Source of the DNA: Gammaproteobacteria bacterium
Lineage (GTDB): Bacteria; Pseudomonadota; Gammaproteobacteria; UBA9339
NCBI GenBank assembly: GCA_016936855.1
Contig: JAFGXA010000019.1
Coordinates: 17,097 to 81,096, forward strand
Reading direction: 5' to 3'
DNA: 64,000 bases
The position numbers and the translations under genes are program-made. Below the pieces are notes generated by a model. It saw nothing but the letters and a program-made list of their open reading frames with translations, was not told the origin of the DNA and did no database searches. The stretch's first letter is position 1. Every line of letters begins with the position of its first letter. Shown piece after piece: positions 56,057 through 64,000 of this stretch.

Positions 56057-56548
56057 TTATTGCAAGTTAGATGTAATTAATTCACAAGCCTCTCTTACAG
56101 CGCCATATCCACCAGGTTTTGTTGTGATCCAGTCGGCTTGATCTTTAATGAAATCCGTAGCGTTTGGTACGGTTATTTTAAAGCCAACCTGCGACATGAC
56201 TGGCCAGTCAGGGAGGTCATCGCCCATGTAGGCGCATTCCTCATCCTTTATTTTATACTTCCTTTTTAATTCTTCATAAGCTTCGGTTTTATCGCTTTGC
56301 CCTTGATATATATCGGTTACCCCTAATGCTGACATGCGAATATCCACTGCTTTAGATTTTCTCCCTGTGATAACGGCAACATGCACACCTTGTTTCTGAA
56401 TTAGACGCACGCCTAAACCATCATGGGCGTGAAAAGTTTTATATTCTTGACCATCTTCAGTTAGGGTAAAAGTTCCATCAGTTAAAATTCCATCTACATC
56501 TAGAATTAAAAGTTTTATTTTTTCGCATTTATGTTTTAGTTGTGTCAT
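56057..56548 (-). CDS. kdsC: 3-deoxy-D-manno-octulosonate 8-phosphate phosphatase
   Basis: A 163-aa HAD phosphatase without a cap domain: LLILDVDGILTDGTF, VAVITGRKS, ECAYMGDDLPDWPVM, and ELI near the end. Produces Kdo for lipopolysaccharide. Start overlaps the kdsD stop by 4 nt. Confidence 0.93.
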   Translation of the reverse strand: MTQLKHKCEKIKLLILDVDGILTDGTFTLTEDGQEYKTFHAHDGLGVRLIQKQGVHVAVITGRKSKAVDIRMSALGVTDIYQGQSDKTEAYEELKRKYKIKDEECAYMGDDLPDWPVMSQVGFKITVPNATDFIKDQADWITTKPGGYGAVREACELITSNLQ

Positions 56549-57528
56549 TTATTTATTCCTGCTTTTAGAATATCGTGCATGTGCACAATACCACACATTT
56601 TTTTATTATCATCAAGTACAATTAAAGAGGTAATAGAATATTCTTCCATCAGTTTTAGAGCATCATACGCCAGCGTGTTTATACCTATGGTTTTGTAATT
56701 TGGGTTCATGAGTTTTTGTATGGTGGTCTCATGCAAGTCTATGCCTTTATCTATGGCGCGTCTTAAGTCGCCATCAGTGAATATTCCACGCAATTCATTT
56801 TTTTCATCAACAATAGTTGTCATACCAAGTCTTTTGCTAGTAATTTCTACAATTGCAGCTGGTAATTTAGTATTGGTTGGGACTTTGGGAATTGCATTGC
56901 CTGTGCGAATGAATTGGTCTATCCCTAATAGTAATTTTTTACCCAAAGACCCACCTGGGTGAGATAAAGCAAAATCATTTTTCGTAAATCCGCGTGCTTT
57001 TAACAGGACAACGGCTATGGCGTCTCCCATAACCAAAGCTGCTGTAGTACTAGAGGTTGGCGCCAAACCAAGCGGGCATGCTTCTTCTTTGACCGCAACA
57101 TTTAAGTTTACATTGGCGCTTTTGGCCAAAATTGAATCTGGGTTACCAGTTAGGCTGATGAGTAATATTTGACGTTTTTTTATAACAGGTAAAATGTCTA
57201 GTATCTCTCCGGTATTCCCTGAGTTGGATATGGCAATTATTATATCATTATGGCTTATCATGCCGAGATCACCATGACTGGCATCAGCTGGGTGAACAAA
57301 GAAGGCAGGACTGCCGGTGCTAGCTAATGTTGCTGCGATTTTGGATGCAATATGGCCAGATTTACCCATACCCAGAACAATGATTTTACCTGGACACTCA
57401 AGTAGCATTTGGCATGCTTGATAGAATTTATCCCCGAGTCTCGTTTTAAGACTCAAAACCGCATTAGCTTCGGTATCGATAACTTGCGCTGCAAGTTTGA
57501 TTATTTGCTCTTTTTGCATAGAGCACAT
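56545..57528 (-). CDS. kdsD: D-arabinose 5-phosphate isomerase
   Basis: About 327 aa: SIS sugar-isomerase domain (VLGMGKSGHIASKIAATLASTG, HGDLGMI, ISNSGNTGEI) plus two CBS domains (about 200-327). First committed step of Kdo synthesis. The frame extends to 57729 over the divergent mlaF gene; starts at 57528 or 57519 (MQKEQIIKLAAQVID) fit the family. Conserved kdsD-kdsC-lptC order. Confidence 0.92.
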   Translation of the reverse strand: MCSMQKEQIIKLAAQVIDTEANAVLSLKTRLGDKFYQACQMLLECPGKIIVLGMGKSGHIASKIAATLASTGSPAFFVHPADASHGDLGMISHNDIIIAISNSGNTGEILDILPVIKKRQILLISLTGNPDSILAKSANVNLNVAVKEEACPLGLAPTSSTTAALVMGDAIAVVLLKARGFTKNDFALSHPGGSLGKKLLLGIDQFIRTGNAIPKVPTNTKLPAAIVEITSKRLGMTTIVDEKNELRGIFTDGDLRRAIDKGIDLHETTIQKLMNPNYKTIGINTLAYDALKLMEEYSITSLIVLDDNKKMCGIVHMHDILKAGINK

Positions 57529-57592
57529 GCTACAATAATCATCAAAACAAATAAATATTAATTGGCATTTTCGGGGTTTTTTGGCAGAATTG

Positions 57593-58396
57593 ATGATAAT
57601 GAATGATGACATTATAAAAATTAATGGATTAAAGTTTTTCAGAGCCGACAAAGTGATTTTTGATGGTGTTGATTTAAACATTAAACGTGGCAAAATTACG
57701 GCGATCATGGGCCCTAGTGGCAGTGGCAAAACTACCTTATTGAAATTGATTGGCGCTCAATTGTATCCAGAGCAAGGTGGTGTGTTGTTTAATGGCATTA
57801 ATATCCATAAACTTAGTAGAAAAGAGTTATATAAAACCAGGCGTTCAATGGGGCTTATGTTTCAAAGCGGGGCATTGTTTACCAATTTATCAGTATTTGA
57901 GAATGTGGCGTTTCCGTTGCGTGAACACACTGAATTACCAGAAGATATGATAAGGGATTTGGTCTTAATGCAATTGGAAGCGGTTGGTTTGCGCGGTGCT
58001 AGAGATCTGATGCCATCTGAGCTATCAGGGGGAATGGCGCGTCGTGTAGCTTTGGCTAGAACCTTAATTAAGGACCCTAAGCTTATGATGTACGATGAGC
58101 CATTTACTGGCCAGGACCCCATTACTATGGGGGTTTTGATGCGTCTGATTAAGAATGCTAATGATGTGTTGAAATTAACATCTATCATTGTGTCGCATGA
58201 TGTGGCTGAAACGGCCAGTATTGCCGATTATATTTATATTATTGCAAACGGTAAAATTGTGGGGCATGGCGAGCCAGATGCTGTTATGCAAGATAATAGC
58301 CCTTGGGTTGATCAATTCGTGCATGGACTTCCTGATGGTGCAATGCCTTTTCATTATCCTGCTAAAAACTACTATGAGGATTTATTAAATGCTTGA
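57593..58396 (+). CDS. mlaF: Phospholipid transport ABC ATPase MlaF
   Basis: About 267 aa (starts at 57593 or 57599; an in-frame TTG at 57581 is less likely). Walker [28 protein letters not shown], signature [15 protein letters not shown], Walker [13 protein letters not shown]. Powers the Mla pathway that keeps outer-membrane lipid asymmetry. Overlaps mlaE by 8 nt. Confidence 0.95.
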   Translation: MIMNDDIIKINGLKFFRADKVIFDGVDLNIKRGKITAIMGPSGSGKTTLLKLIGAQLYPEQGGVLFNGINIHKLSRKELYKTRRSMGLMFQSGALFTNLSVFENVAFPLREHTELPEDMIRDLVLMQLEAVGLRGARDLMPSELSGGMARRVALARTLIKDPKLMMYDEPFTGQDPITMGVLMRLIKNANDVLKLTSIIVSHDVAETASIADYIYIIANGKIVGHGEPDAVMQDNSPWVDQFVHGLPDGAMPFHYPAKNYYEDLLNA

Positions 58397-59171
58397 GCGA
58401 ATTCAGCGTCTTGGTGCTTTTGGCTTGAGTTTTTGCGAGCGTCTTGGTGTATCTGCAGTGTTATTGGCGCGAGTAATAGTTCGTAGACCTCGCTTTGTAA
58501 AAGCACTGCCGCTTTTGGTCGAACAATTGTATATGGTTGGCGTACTGTCATTAGTTATCATTGTAATATCTGGCCTCTTTATTGGTATGGTTTTAGCGCT
58601 TCAAGGTTATAATATTTTAGATAAATTTGGTGCGACTGTGCAGCTTGGGCAGTTAGTGGCCTTAAGTGTAGTGCGAGAACTTGGTCCTGTTATAACGGCG
58701 TTACTGTTTGCAGGCAGGGCGGGTTCTGCCCTTACTGCGGAACTTGGTTTAATGCAGGCTACTGAACAAATATCTAGTATGGAGATGATGGCGGTAGACC
58801 CTTTATGGCGTATTGTTTCTCCTAGATTTTGGGCGGGTTTAATTTCTATGCCGCTTTTAACGGTTATTTTTATGATTACTGCTGTTTATGGCGGTTATCT
58901 TGTGGGTGTTGGTTGGCTGGGCTTGGATCCAGGTCAGTTTTGGGCAAATATGCAATCATCGGTTGATTTGCACAAAGATATTATGAATGGTGTTATTAAG
59001 AGTGGTGTGTTTGGTTTTGTGGTAACTTGGATTTCTGTTTACCAAGGTTATTATGCTGTGCCAACATCAGCTGGTATTGCACGAGCAACTACCAAAACTG
59101 TAGTTTATTCATCACTCGCAATTTTAGGTCTAGATTTTATCTTAACTTCTTTTATGCTCGGAGGATGGTAA
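58389..59171 (+). CDS. mlaE: Phospholipid transport permease MlaE
   Basis: A 260-aa permease with five or six membrane segments: [25 protein letters not shown] and [16 protein letters not shown] are MlaE hallmarks. No fused STAS domain, unlike the paralogue at 40.3 kb. Stop overlaps mlaD (TAATG). Confidence 0.95.
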   Translation: MLERIQRLGAFGLSFCERLGVSAVLLARVIVRRPRFVKALPLLVEQLYMVGVLSLVIIVISGLFIGMVLALQGYNILDKFGATVQLGQLVALSVVRELGPVITALLFAGRAGSALTAELGLMQATEQISSMEMMAVDPLWRIVSPRFWAGLISMPLLTVIFMITAVYGGYLVGVGWLGLDPGQFWANMQSSVDLHKDIMNGVIKSGVFGFVVTWISVYQGYYAVPTSAGIARATTKTVVYSSLAILGLDFILTSFMLGGW

Positions 59172-59650
59172 TGCAGAATAAACGCATAGTGGAGATTATG
59201 GTTGGTTTTTTTATTTTAGTGGCTATTGTCGCCATGTTTCTTTTAGCTTTTAAAGTTAGCGGTTTTACTGATTTTTCTGCTAATCATACGATTAAAATTA
59301 GCGCCGAATTCGATAATATTGGAGATTTAAGGGTGCGGGCGCCAGTTAAGGTCGCGGGAGTACGAATTGGTGAAGTGTCAGATATTGTTCTTGATAGAAA
59401 TAGTTATCGCGCGCTTGTTACCATGCTGATTTCAGGAGATGATAAAATTCCTACAGATAGCTCTGCTAGTATTTTGTCTGAGAGTTTGTTAGGTTCTAAC
59501 TATATAGCAATAATGCCGGGTTTTGATACGACTTTCATGCGGAATGGTGATAAGCTCGGGGAGACCAATTCAGCGATAATTTTAGAGAATTTAATTGGGC
59601 AAGCAATTTTTAAGCCCAAAGATGAAAAGGGAGAAAAGAGTAATGTTTAA
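59171..59650 (+). CDS. mlaD: Phospholipid transport MCE protein MlaD
   Basis: A 159-aa MCE protein from the ATG overlapping the mlaE stop: membrane anchor (about 8-28), then the MCE domain (FDNIGDLRVRAPVKVAGVRIGEV, SILSESLLGSNYIAIMPG). Forms the periplasmic hexameric ring of the Mla complex. Overlaps mlaC by 8 nt. Confidence 0.94.
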   Translation: MQNKRIVEIMVGFFILVAIVAMFLLAFKVSGFTDFSANHTIKISAEFDNIGDLRVRAPVKVAGVRIGEVSDIVLDRNSYRALVTMLISGDDKIPTDSSASILSESLLGSNYIAIMPGFDTTFMRNGDKLGETNSAIILENLIGQAIFKPKDEKGEKSNV

Positions 59651-60248
59651 AAGGTTTATGAAAAAATTTGTATTGATTGCTGCTGCTTTTTGTTTTGCAA
59701 GTGCAGTATTAGCCGCTGAGCCAGCTCCACTAAGCGTAGTGAGAACTACCACTAATAGAATGCTATCTTCTTTGCGTGCAAATAAGAGCAAATTACATAA
59801 TAGGAAAGTAATTAGAAATATTGTAAGACGTATCGTAGTGCCTGTTATGGATGTTCATGCCATATCGAGATCAGTAGTTGGTAGGCGCTATTGGTATCAA
59901 TCTTCTAGTAGTTTGCGTAGTAGTTTTGTTGTTGAATTTACTAAGTATGTTACAGATATGTATTCATCTGCACTGTCATCGTATAGCAATGAAAAAATTA
60001 GTTTCAGGCCAATACGGAGTTTTAGTAGTAATATGCAACGCGTCAGGGTTTACAGTGTTATTACGAGACCAGGAGCGCCAGCTATTACCTTGAATTATCG
60101 ATTGGTAAGGCATGGTTCTGCTTGGAAGATTTATGACTTTAGTGTCGATGGGGTTAGTATGGTGCAAAGTTATCGTTCGCAATTTGCTAGCACTCTAAAT
60201 AAAGGTGGTCTTGCGCTTTTAGTTAAAAAATTAAAGGTGCGCGGTTAA
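59643..60248 (+). CDS. mlaC: Periplasmic phospholipid-binding protein MlaC
   Basis: A 201-aa protein from the ATG at 59643 with a signal peptide (about 1-23, ending VLAAE) and the MlaC/Ttg2D fold (VMDVHAISRSVVGRRYW, YRLVRHGSAWKIYDFSVDGVSM). Shuttles phospholipids across the periplasm. Basic mature protein. Confidence 0.92.
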   Translation: MFKRFMKKFVLIAAAFCFASAVLAAEPAPLSVVRTTTNRMLSSLRANKSKLHNRKVIRNIVRRIVVPVMDVHAISRSVVGRRYWYQSSSSLRSSFVVEFTKYVTDMYSSALSSYSNEKISFRPIRSFSSNMQRVRVYSVITRPGAPAITLNYRLVRHGSAWKIYDFSVDGVSMVQSYRSQFASTLNKGGLALLVKKLKVRG

Positions 60249-60250
60249 AC

Positions 60251-61815
<1,565 letters not shown>

Positions 61816-62562
61816 ATGTTACGCTCGGATTTGTTAGATTATCTTGAAGAGTTATTATCTCCTGCCGATTTCAAAGATTACGCGCCTAATGGATTACAAG
61901 TCGAAGGTTTGTCTAATATAAACAAGATTATTGCTGGAGTATCTTTATCTCAGCTGTTGATTAAAAAAGCGATTTCTGAAAATGCTGATGCTGTTTTAGT
62001 TCATCATGGTATGTTTTGGCAGGGCGATGATCCTACTGTGACATCTTTCCGAAAAGGGCGTATTAAGAATCTTTTAGTAAATAATATTAATTTAATAGCC
62101 TACCATTTGCCTTTGGATTTTCATCCTGTTTATGGGAATAACGTGCTGTTTGGTAAATATATGGGATTTTCTTTTGGAGATGATATAACCAAAGATCAAT
62201 TATATTTAGCAGCTGATTTTAACCAACCAATGTTAGGCTCAGATCTTTTTGATTTGTTATATAGCAAGTTAAAGCGTAAGCCGCTTTTGATTGGTAGTGA
62301 TACAAAAGAGATCAAAAAGGTGGCATGGTGCGTTGGTCGTGCGCCAAATTTTCTAGAAGAAGCGGCCTTAGGTGGCGCGGATGCTTATATAACTGGAGAA
62401 GTTTCTGAAAATATAGTTCACATTGCCCGTGAATTGGATATTAATCTTTATATCGCAGGCCATCACGCTACTGAGCGTTATGGAGTAGAGGCTTTAGGAA
62501 AACATTTAGCTGAAAAATTTAATATCGACTGCGAATTCGTTGATATTGACAGCCCGCTTTAA
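61816..62562 (+). CDS. Nif3/YbgI-family metal-binding protein (GTP cyclohydrolase I type 2 homologue)
   Basis: A 248-aa Nif3-family protein: DYAPNGLQVEG, VLVHHGMFWQG, AYHLPLDFHPVYGNN, and the end segment YIAGHHATERYGVEALGKHL supply the dinuclear-metal ligands. Biochemical role is unresolved. Begins on the base after the murA stop. Confidence 0.9.
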   Translation: MLRSDLLDYLEELLSPADFKDYAPNGLQVEGLSNINKIIAGVSLSQLLIKKAISENADAVLVHHGMFWQGDDPTVTSFRKGRIKNLLVNNINLIAYHLPLDFHPVYGNNVLFGKYMGFSFGDDITKDQLYLAADFNQPMLGSDLFDLLYSKLKRKPLLIGSDTKEIKKVAWCVGRAPNFLEEAALGGADAYITGEVSENIVHIARELDINLYIAGHHATERYGVEALGKHLAEKFNIDCEFVDIDSPL

Positions 62563-62598
62563 AAGGGGGCACGGAAACCGCGCCCCTAGGTTTATGTG

Positions 62599-62955
62599 TT
62601 ATTTACAGCTAAATTTCACAACGGCTTTATAATCAGTATCTGAAGTCATTCCTGGTATAAATGTTTTGGATAGCGAGCCGGCAATTTCAGTAGCTGTGTT
62701 TACTATTTCTTTGTTTTTACGGCTAATGGCGCCTTGATATTTAACATAGTGATCTTTCACGATAATGTTTTTACGGTGCATTGCACAAACCTTGTTGGCT
62801 TTTTTCATGGCAGCACTGGCGGCATTATCAGCAGCAGAGCTGGTGGTAATGACGGTATAGCTGTTATTACCTTGTGGGTAGACTGTTGATGTGGTGCTAG
62901 CACAACCAGCTAGTAATAAAGAACTAAGAGGCAGTAAATAGATAATGGTTTTCAT
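62599..62955 (-). CDS. Small lipoprotein of unknown function
   Basis: A 118-aa lipoprotein from the ATG at 62955 (the frame extends to 63036 inside the rhomboid gene). Signal MKTIIYLLPLSSLLLAGC with lipobox LAGC, then a Ser/Thr/Ala-rich stretch with VYPQGNNSYTVIT, an Ala-rich helix and a C-terminal VKFSC. This pattern (lipobox, YxV, helix with KANKVC) occurs in small envelope lipoproteins of gammaproteobacteria; no function known. Confidence 0.72.
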   Translation of the reverse strand: MKTIIYLLPLSSLLLAGCASTTSTVYPQGNNSYTVITTSSAADNAASAAMKKANKVCAMHRKNIIVKDHYVKYQGAISRKNKEIVNTATEIAGSLSKTFIPGMTSDTDYKAVVKFSCK

Positions 62956-63019
62956 TAAATTCTCCAGTTTTGTAAACAATAATATGTGAATTGTAATATG
63001 ATTTTTAACATATATGAAA

Positions 63020-63589
63020 CTAAAAAACGTAGGCAACGAGGATTCCTGCTAAAAAACCAAAAATATGTCCTTCAGCCGAAACGCCTTTTTTGAAGCTCAA
63101 TAAATTAGTTAGCATTAAACTGCCCAGATAAAATATACCTAGTACAGCTAAAACAACAGTCATGGTTGTTGGATGATGCCAAGCAATTGCTAATAAATAA
63201 CCGAAATATCCCATAATCAAACTGCTAGCGCCAATGTGAATTGCTCGTCTACCTAGAAGCCAAATTGCTACGCCGCTTATGATAGTTATTTCTATAGATA
63301 TGGTATAAAAATGTAATTTTCCTTGAGCTAACAAAAGATCAACTAACACAAACAGTGGAATAGAATTTAATAATAGATGTTCAAAGTTGCCATGCAATAA
63401 TGGGGACAAAACGATGCCGGGGATTCCTGCTAGTTTGCGAGGGTGAATGCCCAAATATGATAAACGATATCCCATTATATAATTCACTATGTGAATTGCC
63501 CATAAAATCCCCAATAGTATCAGGGTAAAGTATAAATTGAGTTTAAGGGTGTGAACGATGTTTTGTAAGCTGTTAATTATAGTGTTCAT
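63020..63589 (-). CDS. Rhomboid-family intramembrane serine protease
   Basis: A 189-aa protein with six membrane segments. Catalytic dyad visible: serine in HIGASSLIMGYFGY and histidine in SAEGHIFGFLAG; the HGNFEHLLLNSIPLF segment is the rhomboid HxxxHxxxN region. Cleaves membrane proteins within the bilayer; substrate unknown. Confidence 0.9.
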   Translation of the reverse strand: MNTIINSLQNIVHTLKLNLYFTLILLGILWAIHIVNYIMGYRLSYLGIHPRKLAGIPGIVLSPLLHGNFEHLLLNSIPLFVLVDLLLAQGKLHFYTISIEITIISGVAIWLLGRRAIHIGASSLIMGYFGYLLAIAWHHPTTMTVVLAVLGIFYLGSLMLTNLLSFKKGVSAEGHIFGFLAGILVAYVF

Positions 63590-63602
63590 GGTTTTTGCTC
63601 CA

Positions 63603-63797
63603 TTATTGCCACGGGTTTGTTATAGGTACCGCTGAGAGTCTTTTACCAAACGATACAATCTTTTTGCCGCATATGCAATTTATAGGGTCGTGGCCAATAA
63701 GAGATTGTAGTGCGTCTATAGTTTTTTTCAAGGCTGTGACTGCTCTCTGCCATAAATGGCGAAGCTTCCAATTTCTTAGGCTACTGCTGATAAATAA
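63603..63797 (-). pseudogene. Possible transposase tail remnant
   Basis: An open stretch of 64 codons without a start, reading LRNWKLRHLWQRAVTALKK, DALQSLIGHDPINCICGKK and ending NPWQ. The phrase (D-P-x-x-C-x-C-G) recalls the zinc-ribbon end of IS91-type transposases. Weak; it could be noise. The rest of the 411-base gap 63590-64000 has no gene. Confidence 0.25.
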
Positions 63798-63892
63798 TCA
63801 GACTTACGCAAGCTTGTAAAAGTTCAAATTTAATCTGACATTTTTCATTTAATTGAACATAAAATTGCCAGTTAAATGAGAATCTATATTAA

Positions 63893-64000
63893 CGTCATTC
63901 TTGCTCTTTTTTGCGTCATCCTGGCGAACGCCAGGACCCAGAGACAATTAAAACAAAAATTATAATATTTTTTAATGCCTCTAGGTCCCGGCGGCCGCCG
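63893..64000. repeat. Type C palindromic element, cut by window end
   Basis: Half-unit CGTCATTCTTGCTC then CGTCATCCTGGCGAACGCC, AGGACCCAGAGACAATTAAA, an AT-rich core, and TAATGCCTCTAGGTCCCGG. Nearly identical to 18031-18147. Confidence 0.88.

Noticed and set aside
63595..63819. 74-aa plus-strand frame
   Set aside because: No start signals or recognisable sequence; it overlaps the rhomboid gene's upstream region and the opposite-strand remnant.

Overview
The window is about 64 kb of AT-rich (roughly 38% GC by eye) gammaproteobacterial chromosome. Adjacent icmV and dotA genes, together with Legionella/Coxiella-like housekeeping blocks, point to the order Legionellales, i.e. an intracellular bacterium with a Dot/Icm type IVB secretion system. 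A eukaryote-like Ser/Thr kinase, an unknown 879-residue protein divergent from icmV-dotA, and a secreted S1/P1-type nuclease fit that lifestyle and are effector candidates. No rRNA, tRNA, CRISPR array or intact transposon was seen.

Layout. 1-5.2 kb: 5' part of a P-type cation ATPase (minus), then a tightly packed operon of a YchJ-like zinc protein, a cyclase-family hydrolase, a multi-TM membrane protein and a hybrid histidine kinase with two receivers; the last two are separated only by a -1 shift at an A9 run. 5.3-7.6 kb: a YtrA-type GntR/ABC operon with a visible promoter and operator. 7.7-9.8 kb: a beheaded and an intact DUF4143 ATPase. 9.8-15 kb: uvrA, a HEPN-MNT pair, pgi. 15.3-18 kb: comEA-like gene and Ser/Thr kinase. 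18-25 kb: U32 protease-family gene, nfo, RAYT remnant, ygfX-like gene, Na+/H+ antiporter, asnS, yebC, ruvC. 25-31 kb: unknown 879-aa protein divergent from icmV-dotA. 31.7-39.2 kb: S1/P1 nuclease, corC, ybeY, lipoprotein, glnS, L,D-transpeptidase, ClC channel. 39.2-43.6 kb: a second beheaded DUF4143 ATPase and a complete MCE/ABC lipid transport operon. 43.7-49.7 kb: queG divergent from nnr-tsaE-amiC-mutL. 49.7-55.4 kb: a small repeat-containing gene, map, rpsB-tsf-pyrH-frr-uppS and a thioesterase. 55.5-62.6 kb: kdsD-kdsC-lptC divergent from mlaFEDCB-murA and a Nif3-family gene. 62.6-64 kb: lipoprotein, rhomboid protease, transposon debris.

Most striking is a set of at least four families of short palindromic repeats (called A, B, C and D here). 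They fill most long intergenic gaps and have also entered genes: they make up much of the MutL linker, lengthen the signal peptide of an MCE-associated lipoprotein, and supply the likely start codons of the cell-wall amidase gene. This resembles the palindromic elements of Rickettsia that sit inside reading frames. A decayed RAYT (REP-associated transposase) gene lies in the same window. Other items for follow-up are the A9 junction in the sensor kinase locus, a 70-aa protein with a duplicated FEFGDPETVG segment behind a strong promoter, a ribosomal protein S2 with a histone-H1-like tail, and the effector candidates.
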